DNA from: Paenibacillus arenosi | Lineage (GTDB): Bacteria; Bacillota; Bacilli; Paenibacillales; Paenibacillaceae | Reading direction: 5' to 3' | Assembly (NCBI RefSeq): GCF_014841135.1 | Contig: NZ_JACYTN010000017.1 | Coordinates: 45,086-109,085 of the forward strand | DNA: 64,000 nt | Shown here: one piece after another, positions 28,063 to 37,291 of the stretch | Layout: each line of letters opens with the position of its first letter | Position numbering within the stretch: position 1 is the stretch's first letter | Made by a program: the position numbers and the translations under genes | The notes under the pieces: model-generated | Told to the model about the DNA's origin: nothing | The model's database searches: none | The model's input: only the letters and a program-made list of their open reading frames with translations

Positions 28063-28974
28063 CTATTCCGATGTTGGCTCATGTTCTTTGTTTACTTTGT
28101 GGCCAAGCCACTGTTCGTATACTTTAACAACAGCGGAGAGATCTTCTTCCCCATAACCAGATGCATGTCCGATTTGGAACATATTTTTTGCAGCTTCCAG
28201 CATCGGAGTTGGGGTTTGGATCGAATCTGTAAGTACAGAAGCGAGTTTCAAATCTTTGAGAATTAACTGCAAGGAAAACTGATTGTCGAAGTTACCGTCT
28301 ACAATTTTTTGCCCTTTCAAATCTGCAGCCTTGCTACCGGCACTTCCATTTTGTACAACCTCTAAAAAGGCACTTGGGTTAACACCCGTTTTGGCTACTA
28401 TAGAGAATCCCTCTGCTAATGCAGCGTTGTTAATGCCTACGATGGCATTATGGGCAAGCTTCGTAATAGAACCGTTACCTGTCGCACCCATATGGACAAT
28501 TCTACTGCCCATCGCTTCGAACACAGGACGAACTGCTTCTAGAGCAGCAGATTCACCGCCAACCATAAACAGCAGTGTGCCAGCTTCTGCAGCAGGTTTA
28601 CTTCCTGTTACAGGAGCGTCTAAAAATATCGCTTCTTTTGTATGACAATCTTCAGCTAATCGCATAACGAGTGTTGGTGAAATGGTGCTACTGTCGATGA
28701 CATAAGTTCCAGGACGCAGCCCTTCAAGAATTCCCTCAGGTCCATCGTAAATATGAGTAATAGATGTATCATCACTGACCATGCTTATTACAACGTCCGC
28801 TTCAGCAGTAGCTTGTTTAGGTGTGGTGGCGATAGATGCTCCCAATGCAGCTAGCGGGGTCGTTTTTTCTATCGTTCGATTATAGACGATTACTTCGAAT
28901 CCTTTTTCCAGCAAGTTGCGTGCCATAGGGGCGCCCATTGTGCCCATGCCAAGAACAGCTACTTTTTTCATCAT
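28063..28974 (-). CDS. NAD(P)-dependent beta-hydroxyacid dehydrogenase
   Basis: The protein has 303 residues and belongs to the 3-hydroxyisobutyrate / tartronate semialdehyde dehydrogenase family. It shows the dinucleotide-binding GMGTMGAPMARNL motif at 9-21, the substrate motif DAPVTGSKPAAEAGTL, and the catalytic lysine in KLAHNAIVG. The second ATG (28971) is also possible; GAGGTG lies four to seven bases upstream. The actual substrate is not evident. The gene stands alone. Confidence 0.9.
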   Translation of the reverse strand: MMKKVAVLGMGTMGAPMARNLLEKGFEVIVYNRTIEKTTPLAALGASIATTPKQATAEADVVISMVSDDTSITHIYDGPEGILEGLRPGTYVIDSSTISPTLVMRLAEDCHTKEAIFLDAPVTGSKPAAEAGTLLFMVGGESAALEAVRPVFEAMGSRIVHMGATGNGSITKLAHNAIVGINNAALAEGFSIVAKTGVNPSAFLEVVQNGSAGSKAADLKGQKIVDGNFDNQFSLQLILKDLKLASVLTDSIQTPTPMLEAAKNMFQIGHASGYGEEDLSAVVKVYEQWLGHKVNKEHEPTSE

Positions 28975-29243
28975 TGGTCACCTCATTGTATTTGTATGCC
29001 GGTATGCTGGCCTCCATAATGGGAGTGGCTAACGTGCAGCATGACGATAAATAAAACCGCATAGTAACTAGGTAATTGAAATGAACTTACATCTATAGTA
29101 ACACAGCTCGTTCCTGTATACTCAAACATATGGTGGGTGGAACATTTTTACGCGTGTGCGCGTATGCGTGATATTTTTCAAGTTGCTATCCACGCATGTT
29201 CGAAAAGTACGAGTCTAAGAACAATAATAAATATGTTTTATCA

Positions 29244-29257
29244 TGTAAACCCTTACA
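29244..29257 (+). promoter_or_regulatory. Near-consensus cre site upstream of pgi
   Basis: TGTAAACCCTTACA matches TGWAANCGNTNWCA at all but one defined position (C for G). It is a TGTAA-N4-TTACA dyad centred about 58 bases before the predicted start point, a placement that could allow activation. Confidence 0.45.
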
Positions 29258-29272
29258 AGGCGGCTTGTTCCC

Positions 29273-29301
29273 TTGTGTTTCATTTCGAAATCCAGTATCC
29301 T
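29273..29301 (+). promoter_or_regulatory. Predicted sigma-A promoter of pgi
   Basis: TTGTGT, 17 bases, TATCCT, about 65 bases before the start codon. Confidence 0.5.
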
Positions 29302-29366
29302 TAACGTATATTCATTTTCATGGGTTAAAGTGGCAAAGTCAACCAAATTGAAGGAGGGTGTATGAT

Positions 29367-30722
29367 ATGCCGAACAACATACACTTTGATTACAGCAAAG
29401 CACTTGGATTCGTAGGACAGCATGAACTTGATTACTTCGCTGAGCCAATTCGCTTGGCACATGAACAACTACATAATAAGACGGGAGTTGGATCTGACTT
29501 CTTAGGTTGGATCGACCTTCCATTTAACTATGATAAAGAAGAATTTGCTCGTGTGAAGGAAGCGGCAGCTCGCATTCAACAGCAATCTGAGGTTCTCATC
29601 GTCATTGGTATCGGCGGTTCTTACCTAGGTGCTCGCGCAGCGATTGAGATGTTGGGACATTCGTTCTATAACATGCTTCCGAAGGACAAGCGTAAGACAC
29701 CGGAAATTTATTTTGCAGGAAACAACATCAGCTCTACGTACGTAACGCATCTATTGGAACTTATCGAAGGTAAAGACTTCTCGATTAACGTTATTTCCAA
29801 GTCTGGTACGACAACAGAGCCAGCGATCGCATTCCGTATTTTCAAAGAAGTATTGGAGAAGAAATACGGTAAGGAAGAAGCGAAGAACCGTATTTTCGCT
29901 ACGACTGACCGTGAGAAGGGCGCGTTGAAGAAGTTGGCTGATGAGGAAGGCTACGAGACATTCGTTATTCCTGATGATGTTGGCGGACGTTATTCTGTAT
30001 TGACACCAGTAGGCTTGCTTCCAATTGCAGTAGCAGGCATTAACATTGATGACATGATGAAAGGTGCTCAAGACGCAGCAACGGAGTACAGCAATCCGAA
30101 TGTAGCAGAGAACTTGAGCTACCAATATGCAGCAGTGCGTAATGCATTGTACCGTAAAGGCAAGACGACAGAAATTCTCGTTAACTATGAGCCGTCCTTG
30201 CACTATGTATCGGAATGGTGGAAGCAGCTATACGGTGAGAGTGAAGGTAAAGACCATAAAGGGATTTATCCAGCATCCGTAGATTTTTCTACAGATTTGC
30301 ACTCGATGGGACAGTTTATTCAAGAAGGTACACGCAACCTGTTCGAGACGGTTATCCAAGTTGAAGAGGTTCCGCATCATATTTCGATCAACGAAGATCC
30401 AGAGGACTTGGACGGCCTGAACTTCTTGACAGGCAAGACGATGGACTTTGTTAACAAGAAAGCATTCCAAGGAACGATGCTAGCTCATACGGATGGACAA
30501 GTACCTAACTTGATCGTAACGATTCCTGATATGACACCGTACACATTCGGCCAACTCGTTCTCTTCTTTGAGAAGGCATGCGGTATTAGCGGATATTTAC
30601 TTGGCGTAAATCCATTTGACCAACCGGGTGTGGAAGCGTACAAGAAAAATATGTTTGCGCTTCTTGGCAAACCTGGATATGAGAAAGAAAAAGCCGAGCT
30701 TGAAGCACGTCTATCCAACTAA
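29367..30722 (+). CDS. pgi: Glucose-6-phosphate isomerase
   Basis: The 451-residue enzyme interconverts glucose 6-phosphate and fructose 6-phosphate. It shows [14 protein letters not shown], the [13 protein letters not shown] sugar-phosphate loop, [17 protein letters not shown] and the C-terminal [14 protein letters not shown] segment. The length is that of the Bacillus-type short isomerases. ATG 29367 is the start because AAGGAGGG overlaps the earlier GTG. Codon use is biased, as for tkt. Confidence 0.97.
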   Translation: MPNNIHFDYSKALGFVGQHELDYFAEPIRLAHEQLHNKTGVGSDFLGWIDLPFNYDKEEFARVKEAAARIQQQSEVLIVIGIGGSYLGARAAIEMLGHSFYNMLPKDKRKTPEIYFAGNNISSTYVTHLLELIEGKDFSINVISKSGTTTEPAIAFRIFKEVLEKKYGKEEAKNRIFATTDREKGALKKLADEEGYETFVIPDDVGGRYSVLTPVGLLPIAVAGINIDDMMKGAQDAATEYSNPNVAENLSYQYAAVRNALYRKGKTTEILVNYEPSLHYVSEWWKQLYGESEGKDHKGIYPASVDFSTDLHSMGQFIQEGTRNLFETVIQVEEVPHHISINEDPEDLDGLNFLTGKTMDFVNKKAFQGTMLAHTDGQVPNLIVTIPDMTPYTFGQLVLFFEKACGISGYLLGVNPFDQPGVEAYKKNMFALLGKPGYEKEKAELEARLSN

Positions 30723-30782
30723 TTGAGACGGAGAAGATAGGCCAGCGGCATTAGATATACAGCTTAGATACACAATCTGCCG

Positions 30783-30824
30783 CAGAAAGCAGTTCTCCAG
30801 TCAGAAGGAGAGCTGCTTTCTTGG
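30783..30824 (+). terminator. Intrinsic terminator of pgi
   Basis: AGAAAGCAG / CTGCTTTCT with inner TCTCC/GGAGA pairing, then TTGG; the T tail is short. Confidence 0.65.
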
Positions 30825-30846
30825 CAATCTGTGGAAGGTGAAAGTC

Positions 30847-31479
30847 ATGCTAGAAACTTACAAGACTGTACGTGAATACGGCAGTAAAGAAATCGTTATT
30901 AAGAAGTCTCGTTTTATCGGTTATGCCAAGCCGGTTAAGACAGAAGAAGAGGCAATTACATTTATTGAAGAAATTAAGAAGAAACATTGGAATGCCACAC
31001 ATAACTGTTCAGCCTATATAATAGGCGAGAGAGATGAGATTCAGAAGGCATCTGATGATGGTGAACCTAGCGGAACAGCAGGCAAACCAATTCTGGAAGT
31101 TATGAAGAACCAGCATCGAAAAGATGTTGTTATCGTCGTTACGCGTTACTTTGGCGGTATTATGCTTGGTGCCGGGGGGCTTATCCGTGCTTATACAGAC
31201 GGTGCGGTAGCTGCTATTGAAGGAGCAGGTCCTATCACAAAGGTGCTGCACCAGCAAGTATTAGTCGAAGTTGATTATACATGGCTAGGCAAATTAGAAA
31301 ATGAATTGCGCAATCGAGGCACGAGAATGGGCGAGACACAGTTTACTGATAAAGTCATCTTGACCTGCCTGCCAGTCGTATCCGAAGCAGATCGTTTCAT
31401 TGCTTGGATGACCGATTTAACGCAAGGTCAAGCTATGATTCAAAGGGGAGAAGCTGTGTACTACATTGAGGGAGAATAA
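30847..31479 (+). CDS. YigZ/IMPACT family protein (YvyE-like)
   Basis: The protein has 210 residues. The N-terminal UPF0029 domain shows KKSRFIGYAKPV, HNCSAYIIG, DDGEPSGTAGKPIL and TRYFGGIMLGAGGLIRAY, the core of the family. The C-terminal third is a DUF1949-like ferredoxin fold. The molecular role is not established; eukaryotic relatives regulate translation. ATG 30847 has GGAAGGTG six bases upstream. A TetR gene follows after 12 bases. Confidence 0.92.
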   Translation: MLETYKTVREYGSKEIVIKKSRFIGYAKPVKTEEEAITFIEEIKKKHWNATHNCSAYIIGERDEIQKASDDGEPSGTAGKPILEVMKNQHRKDVVIVVTRYFGGIMLGAGGLIRAYTDGAVAAIEGAGPITKVLHQQVLVEVDYTWLGKLENELRNRGTRMGETQFTDKVILTCLPVVSEADRFIAWMTDLTQGQAMIQRGEAVYYIEGE

Positions 31480-31491
31480 GGAGAATCCGCT

Positions 31492-32097
31492 ATGCCAAGA
31501 AAAGCAGTAGAGCAGGAGTTGTCGCGTGATCGTATTTTGGAAGTGGCAAGGCACCTATTCGTTACAAAAGGGTATCGAGCAATCTCAATGCGCAGTATTG
31601 GCCAGCAACTAGGCTATAGTCATGGTTCGCTTTATTATCATTTTAAGGACAAGGCGGAGCTGTTCTCCGCACTTGTTCAAGATGACTTCAAGCGATTGGG
31701 CCGTTTGTTTGAAAAAGTTATTAACCAATCACCAACAGATGGTATGTCAAAGCTTGAACAGGTTATGCTTGAATTTGTTTCATTTGGTCTTAATAATCCA
31801 CATCATTATGAAATTATGTTTATGACACGAGACGAGGAACTGTTATGCTATGCTCGCGCAGAGCAAGGACGATGTCTCGAGATGTTCTCTACGATTGTGA
31901 GGCAGTCGCTTCATAGTCAGTTGAGAACTGAGCAAGAACGGCACCATATCCCGCGAAGTTTATTTTTATCCATACACGGCTTCATTTCCTTCTACATTCA
32001 AGATCAAGTCACCTTTGATGAGATTAAGCCAGCTGCGGCCGCTCATGTTCGCTTTTTGTGCAGAAGAGCGCTTGAAGAAGCAGCACAATCCGCTTAA
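31492..32097 (+). CDS. TetR/AcrR-family transcriptional regulator
   Basis: The protein has 201 residues. The N-terminal helix-turn-helix (about 12-58) contains ATG-proximal DRILEVARHLFVTKGYRA and the recognition region GQQLGYSHGSLYYHFKDKAEL. The remainder is a helical ligand-binding domain with no readable specificity. It follows the YigZ gene closely, so the two share a transcript. No typical efflux target is adjacent. Confidence 0.92.
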   Translation: MPRKAVEQELSRDRILEVARHLFVTKGYRAISMRSIGQQLGYSHGSLYYHFKDKAELFSALVQDDFKRLGRLFEKVINQSPTDGMSKLEQVMLEFVSFGLNNPHHYEIMFMTRDEELLCYARAEQGRCLEMFSTIVRQSLHSQLRTEQERHHIPRSLFLSIHGFISFYIQDQVTFDEIKPAAAAHVRFLCRRALEEAAQSA

Positions 32098-32422
32098 TAA
32101 CATGTTCTACAGATGGAATAGTTGAACGTACGAGTGGACTAAGTTTCCACTAATAGTGTTCATCATCATCGATACAGCCCGCATCGCATAGGATTCACGT
32201 AATGGCATCTGCCCACATATCGTATAGGGACGATAAAGAGACGTATATTTGCGTCATCCATAACGTCTGCTAAATCTACCTTTCATTCAATTGCTGTGTA
32301 TCATGTCACTTGCTTGTATAGGAGTAGAGCATCTTGCAGCATCGCCGCATCCTTTCTTTTTAGTGTATTGCTGCGATGCTGCTACAAAGCAATACATTGA
32401 AATGGGCAGGAGGTCATTGTAA
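32098..32422. other. Gene-free stretch with a long perfect hairpin
   Basis: GCAGCATCGC (32336-32345) pairs perfectly with GCGATGCTGC (32373-32382), extended inward by three pairs after a mismatch, around a pyrimidine-rich loop. There is no T run, so it is not an ordinary terminator. The rest of the stretch has only small dyads. Confidence 0.55.
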
Positions 32423-32746
32423 GTGATTGATTATGTAGTACGGCCTGGTGATTCGTTATCCCTAATAGCGAATCGCTTTGGGGTATCTGTTGCAAGGCTT
32501 GCGCTTGTGAATGGGCTTGGTCCGAATGCAATTATTTATCCAGGGCAGGTTATCAAAATACCAGTTGGACCGGACATTCCCGTTCCGATTCAGCCTGGAT
32601 ACCCACCTTCACCGCCACCACCTGTACCACCAGCACCTCCAGTGAACTATTATCAACTGGAGCGTAGAGTGTCGTTGTTGGAAGCTCAGGTTCGGAGGCT
32701 TCAACGTGAAGTTAACCAGCTCCAAGGTCAGCCAACGCCATATTAA
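32423..32746 (+). CDS. LysM-domain protein with proline-rich linker and coiled coil
   Basis: The protein has 107 residues. A single LysM domain (about 4-48, with DYVVRPGDSLSLIANRFGVS and YPGQVIKIP) binds N-acetylglucosamine polymers. A proline-rich segment (about 52-74) and a short coiled coil (about 77-100, LERRVSLLEAQVRRLQREVNQL) follow. There is no signal peptide. This suits a protein packaged into the spore coat or cortex, as for SafA-type proteins, but that is inference. GTG start with AGGAGG nine bases upstream. Confidence 0.8.
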   Translation: MIDYVVRPGDSLSLIANRFGVSVARLALVNGLGPNAIIYPGQVIKIPVGPDIPVPIQPGYPPSPPPPVPPAPPVNYYQLERRVSLLEAQVRRLQREVNQLQGQPTPY

Positions 32747-32765
32747 TTCGATGCAGCGAGGTATT

Positions 32766-32823
32766 AAACAGCTCTCGGTTCTCTTGCTTACTTTGTAAGA
32801 GAATGGGTGGGAGCTGTTTTTTG
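32766..32823 (+). terminator. Intrinsic terminator of the LysM gene
   Basis: AAACAGCTC pairs with GAGCTGTTT, with inner TTCTCTT/AAGAGAA pairing, followed by TTTTTG. Confidence 0.85.
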
Positions 32824-32889
32824 TTATGTACATTTTTAGATACATGTATAAGTACGACTAATACCTTTTATCAGGTTTGCTTAAAAGTA

Positions 32890-32918
32890 TTGACGAATCC
32901 CGTCCGAGTTGGTAATAT
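32890..32918 (+). promoter_or_regulatory. Sigma-A promoter of the sulfate uptake operon
   Basis: TTGACG, 17 bases, TAATAT. Transcription should begin near 32925. Confidence 0.65.
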
Positions 32919-32928
32919 TTAATAATAC

Positions 32929-32954
32929 AATTTCCAAGTAAGTTGGTAGGAATT
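32929..32954 (+). promoter_or_regulatory. Candidate operator downstream of the cysT promoter
   Basis: CCAA-N5-TTGG forms the core of a wider dyad with AATT flanks on both sides (AATTTCCAA ... TTGGTAGGAATT). Its place at about +5 to +30 fits a repressor. The TTGGAAT-like arms recall sites for CymR, the cysteine-responsive Rrf2 repressor, but the assignment is tentative. Confidence 0.4.
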
Positions 32955-33005
32955 ATTATGTATAAAGATATATGAATCTAGAACCATGTGGGGTGGGGAT
33001 GTTTC

Positions 33006-33818
33006 ATGAATGCAGTATTGAACCATAAAGGAGCGTTGTGGGGATTTCGGACAACGCTGCTGTTATATATGTTCTTGCTCATTATTTTACCGATTACAGG
33101 AATATATGCTCATTCATTATCAGCTGGTTGGAATATGTTTGTGGAGAGTATCTCAGATCCATTAGCTTGGAAAGCTGTGTGGCTGACGCTCCGATTATCT
33201 TTGTTAGCCATGGTTATTAATATGGTGATTGGTACAATCACAGCATGGGTACTACATCGCTATCAGTTCCCAGGTCGCACGTTGTTGAACAGTTTAGTCG
33301 ATCTGCCGTTTGCACTGCCGACTGCGGTTGGTGGGCTGATGATCTTGCTTCTGCTTGGGCCCAACAGCTCTGTTGGTCAGTGGGCAGATGCTATAGGTAT
33401 CCGAATCGTATTCGGGGAACCTGCTATTGTAGTCGCCATGGTATTTGTAACGTTTCCATTCGTCATTCGAGCGGTACAGCCTTTGTTGGAAGAAGCAGAT
33501 AAGACGCAGGAGGAAGCTGCCCATACATTAGGTGCTTCTAAGTGGCGTACATTCTACCAAGTGCTGCTGCCTCAGATGCGCCCTGGCATTATTAGCGGTG
33601 GGATGCTTGCCTTCTCAAGAGCTATGGCTGAGTTCGGCGCAGTTGTTCTCGTTGCAGGTAATATTCCTGGTAAGACCTTGATTGCATCGGTTTATATTTT
33701 CGGAGAGATCGAGAGTGACAATCCACAAGGTGCTGCGGCTGTGTCTGTCATATTATTAACGTTGTCGTTCCTTGTATTATGGTTTATTAATACCTTGCAA
33801 GCGAAGGAGGGACGATGA
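33006..33818 (+). CDS. cysT: Sulfate/thiosulfate ABC transporter permease CysT
   Basis: The 270-residue permease has six hydrophobic segments and the EAA loop (EEAAHTLGASKWRTFYQVLLPQMRPGI). FSRAMAEFGAVVLVAGNIPGKT is the sulfate-permease signature. ATG 33006 has GGGGTGGGG about eight bases upstream. It is the first gene of cysT-cysW-cysA-sbp, and its stop overlaps the cysW start. Confidence 0.95.
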   Translation: MNAVLNHKGALWGFRTTLLLYMFLLIILPITGIYAHSLSAGWNMFVESISDPLAWKAVWLTLRLSLLAMVINMVIGTITAWVLHRYQFPGRTLLNSLVDLPFALPTAVGGLMILLLLGPNSSVGQWADAIGIRIVFGEPAIVVAMVFVTFPFVIRAVQPLLEEADKTQEEAAHTLGASKWRTFYQVLLPQMRPGIISGGMLAFSRAMAEFGAVVLVAGNIPGKTLIASVYIFGEIESDNPQGAAAVSVILLTLSFLVLWFINTLQAKEGR

Positions 33819-34672
33819 TGTCAACTGCACCAACTACATTAACCTCTAAGAAATCATCTACTTCTTCTAAGATTCTCATCTTGATTACGTATTCTGTGTT
33901 TATTTTGTTGTTAATTATCCCGCTCGTACAGATTGTCATTGGAGCTTTTAATCATGGCGTACAATCACTGTTTCAGGCTTTACTTCGTCCTGAGGCTCTT
34001 CATGCCATGTGGATAACGCTATCTGTTGTAGTGGTCGTTACCCTTCTTAATACACTGTTTGGTGTGTTGACAGCTATTATGCTCGTTCGGGGACAATGGC
34101 TCAGTTCTCGAGTCAGACGTTTTTTAAATAGTATGATAGATTTGCCTTTTGCCGTATCTCCCGTAATTGGCGGGTTTATGATTATGTTGCTGCTTGGACC
34201 GCAGACTGTTATGGGCGCTTTCTTCTCAGACTTAGGCATGCCTATCGTATATGCTTTTCCAGGCATGGTACTCGCTACATTATTTGTAACGTTTCCATTA
34301 ATGATTCGTGAAATTGCACCTGTATTACAGGAAATAGGTACACAGCAAGAAGAAGCGGCATCCATGCTGGGGGCATACAGTTGGACGACATTTTGGAAAG
34401 TAACGTGGCCTTCTATTCGATGGGGGGTTACTTACGGAGTCGTTTTAACGGTAGCACGCTCGCTGGGCGAATTCGGAGCTGTACTCGTCGTATCAGGAAA
34501 CATCATGAATAAGACACAGACAATGACAACTCTCGTGTATCAAGATGTAGACAATTTCAATATTGCCGCGGCAAACAGTGTGGCATTAGTGCTTGCTGTA
34601 TGTTCGATAACCCTGTTACTTGTAATGGAATGGGCGAAGAGACGGAAGGGAGTGCATACGCATGCACATTGA
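33815..34672 (+). CDS. cysW: Sulfate/thiosulfate ABC transporter permease CysW
   Basis: The 285-residue permease pairs with CysT. The EAA loop reads EEAASMLGAYSWTTFWKVTWPSIRWG, and ARSLGEFGAVLVVSGNIMNKTQT is the family signature. It begins inside the cysT stop (ATGA) and overlaps cysA by 11 bases, so the operon is tightly coupled. It has a Ser/Thr/Lys-rich N-terminus before the first helix. Confidence 0.95.
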   Translation: MMSTAPTTLTSKKSSTSSKILILITYSVFILLLIIPLVQIVIGAFNHGVQSLFQALLRPEALHAMWITLSVVVVVTLLNTLFGVLTAIMLVRGQWLSSRVRRFLNSMIDLPFAVSPVIGGFMIMLLLGPQTVMGAFFSDLGMPIVYAFPGMVLATLFVTFPLMIREIAPVLQEIGTQQEEAASMLGAYSWTTFWKVTWPSIRWGVTYGVVLTVARSLGEFGAVLVVSGNIMNKTQTMTTLVYQDVDNFNIAAANSVALVLAVCSITLLLVMEWAKRRKGVHTHAH

Positions 34673-35726
34673 AGTACGCGACTTGAATAAATGGTTCGGA
34701 CAATATCATGCTGTACGTGACGTCAACTTCTCGATTGAAACAGGGCAGTTGATCGGTCTACTTGGTCCGAGCGGGGGCGGCAAGACATCGGTGCTGCGTA
34801 TGTTGGCAGGTTTGGAATACCCTGATAGCGGTGAGATATTATTTCATGGAAAAGTGATGAACGATGTTCCTCCTCAGGAACGCGGCATTGGTTTCGTATT
34901 TCAACATTATGCTTTATTCAAGCATATGACGGTTTATGACAATATTGCTTTCGGATTGACGATTCAAAAGTGGCCCAAAGCACGTATTCGTGCAAGAGTA
35001 GCCGAACTGCTTGAACTTACAGGGCTTAGCGGTGTGGAGAAGCGATACCCGCACCAATTGTCGGGCGGTCAGCGCCAACGCGTTGCGTTTGCACGCGCAC
35101 TTGCCCCAGAACCGCAGCTGCTGTTATTAGATGAACCGTTTGCGGCAATCGATGCTAAGATTCGCAAAGAGCTGCGCAGTTGGCTAAAGTCTCTTATTGA
35201 ACGTGTTGGCATTACGTCTATCTTCGTTACGCATGACCAAGATGAAGCGATTGAAGTCGCTGATGAAATTATGATTATTCAGCAAGGTACTGTTGAGCAA
35301 AAGGGTACGCCTTGGGACATTTACAAGTCTCCACGAACACCGTTTGTGGCTGAGTTTATAGGAGAGTCTACGTTGTTAGAAAGTATCGGGCAGCTGAAAG
35401 GATTCGGGCAAGTGCCAGCACAATCGAATACGAAAGTGTTGATCAGACCTGAATATATTGAAGTAGGTCAACCTGGTGAATTGAAGCTTGCATCCGCGAG
35501 CGAAAATGGAATTGTAAAAGCGATGCACTTCCGCGGAAGTGAATGGATGATCGAGGTTGCTGTAGGAGACTTGCTATTAAAGACATATCGCAGCTTGGAA
35601 AGTCCTGTGCTGCATATAGGGGAAACGGTGCAAGTTCTAATACATCGTGTGTATGTATTTGATGGCGATAGCCATTCGGTAGTAGAGAACACACTGAAAG
35701 AAGATCCGATGCCTATCATGATCTAA
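34662..35726 (+). CDS. cysA: Sulfate/thiosulfate ABC transporter ATPase CysA
   Basis: The 354-residue ATPase has Walker A GPSGGGKTS near residue 36, signature LSGGQRQRVAFARAL, Walker B LLLLDEPFAAIDAKIRKELR and a C-terminal TOBE-like regulatory domain (about 240-340). The FAAIDAKIRKELR variant is typical of CysA. It energises the CysT/CysW channel at the inner membrane face. Confidence 0.94.
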   Translation: MHIEVRDLNKWFGQYHAVRDVNFSIETGQLIGLLGPSGGGKTSVLRMLAGLEYPDSGEILFHGKVMNDVPPQERGIGFVFQHYALFKHMTVYDNIAFGLTIQKWPKARIRARVAELLELTGLSGVEKRYPHQLSGGQRQRVAFARALAPEPQLLLLDEPFAAIDAKIRKELRSWLKSLIERVGITSIFVTHDQDEAIEVADEIMIIQQGTVEQKGTPWDIYKSPRTPFVAEFIGESTLLESIGQLKGFGQVPAQSNTKVLIRPEYIEVGQPGELKLASASENGIVKAMHFRGSEWMIEVAVGDLLLKTYRSLESPVLHIGETVQVLIHRVYVFDGDSHSVVENTLKEDPMPIMI

Positions 35727-35748
35727 CGAGGGAAAGGAGCATTAGCAG

Positions 35749-36840
35749 ATGGAGCCTCAAGCAGTACGTGTTTGTACTCGGTTCATGCAAGTATGCATGC
35801 TCTTCTTATTGGTATTCGTCACTGCTTGCAGTTCCCCTGCGGCTGATTCGGCCTATGAAGCCGTTGATGTGCAGCCCGTTAATAGTGGCAACAACTCTGT
35901 GACGCTTGTCCTGGGTGCTTATTCCGTGGCAAGAGATGCACTTCAGCCTATTCTTCCAGCGTTCCAAGCGGAATGGAAAGAGAAAACGGGGCAGACGGTA
36001 GAATTCCAGCAATCTTATGAAGCTTCTGGCACTCAAGCGCGTTCGATCGCAAGCGGGATGGAGGCAGATGTAGCCTTGTTGGCTATGGAAGGGGATATCG
36101 ACAAACTTGTTGATGCAGAGCTGATCCCACATGATTGGAAACAGCGAGACCCTTATCAAGGAATGGTGACGCGCTCCATCGCCGTGATCGGTACGAGAGC
36201 GGGTAATCCACTTCATATTAAAGATTGGATGGATCTTACCCGTTCTGATGTTGATGTGTTGTACCCGAATCCGAAGACGTCTGGTGGGGCACAATGGGAT
36301 ATTAATGCGATATACGGTGCAGGATTGAAAATGGCTGCTGAACAAGGAGTCGATGGACCGAACTATGCCAAGCAACTGCTGCATCAAGTACACGATCGAG
36401 TTATCTCAATGGATAAGAGCGGTCGTGCTTCGATGGCAGCCTTCGAATATGGCGTGGGTGACGCAATTGTGACGTATGAGAATGAGCTTAAAGCACGAGT
36501 GAAGCAAGGTGTAGACTATGAAATTATCGTTCCTAAGCATACGATTCGTATTGAGAATCCGGTTGTTATTGTTGATCGATATGTCGATAAGCATGGCACT
36601 CGTGAAGTAGCAGAAGCATTTGTTGAATTTTTACGCAGTGAAAAGGCTCAGCAGCTGTGGGTTGAAGCGGGATTCCGTCCAGTGAATGAGCAAGTTGAAG
36701 CGAAATTGGCAGGTACATTTATAGAACCGGCAGGGTTGTTCACGATTGATGATTTAGGTGGTTGGGACGAAGTGCGCAACACCTTGTACAGCAGACGAGG
36801 AATTTGGTATGAGGTACTTGCTGGTATTAATAGATCCTAG
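35749..36840 (+). CDS. sbp: Sulfate-binding lipoprotein
   Basis: The protein has 363 residues. A signal peptide ends in the lipobox VTAC, so the receptor is tethered to the membrane. The mature domain has the sulfate-receptor motifs NPKTSGGAQWDINAIYG and the early ASGTQARSIASGMEADVALLA stretch. It is the last gene of the operon, with an unusual gene order since the receptor often comes first. GGAAAGGAG lies upstream. Confidence 0.94.
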   Translation: MEPQAVRVCTRFMQVCMLFLLVFVTACSSPAADSAYEAVDVQPVNSGNNSVTLVLGAYSVARDALQPILPAFQAEWKEKTGQTVEFQQSYEASGTQARSIASGMEADVALLAMEGDIDKLVDAELIPHDWKQRDPYQGMVTRSIAVIGTRAGNPLHIKDWMDLTRSDVDVLYPNPKTSGGAQWDINAIYGAGLKMAAEQGVDGPNYAKQLLHQVHDRVISMDKSGRASMAAFEYGVGDAIVTYENELKARVKQGVDYEIIVPKHTIRIENPVVIVDRYVDKHGTREVAEAFVEFLRSEKAQQLWVEAGFRPVNEQVEAKLAGTFIEPAGLFTIDDLGGWDEVRNTLYSRRGIWYEVLAGINRS

Positions 36841-36855
36841 TTGATGAACGTAAAA

Positions 36856-36920
36856 GAGCGCCAAGCTACTCCTTATGGGAAGTTCCCGATTTTCCAAGGA
36901 GAAGACTTGGCGCTTTGCTT
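36856..36920. terminator. Terminator of the sulfate operon
   Basis: AGCGCCAAG pairs with CTTGGCGCT, with an inner CTCCTT/AAGGAG pairing, then TTTGCTTTC. It lies between convergent genes. Confidence 0.7.
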
Positions 36921-36931
36921 TCAAATTTCAT

Positions 36932-37291
36932 TTAGAGGAGATCATAGGATTTTAGGTTTTCTTTTGGTACCCATCCCTCTTCGGAGTTAAGCTCTCTTAC
37001 ACACCACACCCAACCGTTGAGTTCTTTTAGGCCGACAACATTCTCGCCTGCATTAATATTCAATTCTTTAGCAGAATAATCTTCTAACACAATCCCTTGT
37101 GTTTCTCTGAATTCAATCAATTGTCCTGGAACCCAGCCTCCATTTTCGTTGTCCGATGTTGTACAGAAGTACCAGTTATCCCATTCTTCCGTTCCCATGT
37201 ATTTTTCACCAATCGTTATAGACTGGCCTTTATGTAATAAGAGGGGATTAGGGTACTCCGTTCTATGATTTGTTACAACTACGTAATTCAT
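36932..37291 (-). CDS. Small cytoplasmic protein with two SH3-like domains
   Basis: The 119-residue protein consists of two bacterial SH3-like repeats: about 8-58 (ending NENGGWVPGQLIEF) and about 62-117 (ending NSEEGWVPKENLKSYDLL). There is no signal peptide. Such stand-alone SH3 proteins have no assigned function. AAGGAG lies upstream of ATG 37291; an earlier in-frame codon at 37312 would sit before that site. Confidence 0.8.
   Translation of the reverse strand: MNYVVVTNHRTEYPNPLLLHKGQSITIGEKYMGTEEWDNWYFCTTSDNENGGWVPGQLIEFRETQGIVLEDYSAKELNINAGENVVGLKELNGWVWCVRELNSEEGWVPKENLKSYDLL

Larger units (their letters stand above)
28975..29366. other. Intergenic region upstream of pgi
   Basis: This stretch holds the pgi promoter, a near-consensus cre site, and a 21-base alternating purine-pyrimidine tract (29151-29171). 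No gene was seen. Confidence 0.6.
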
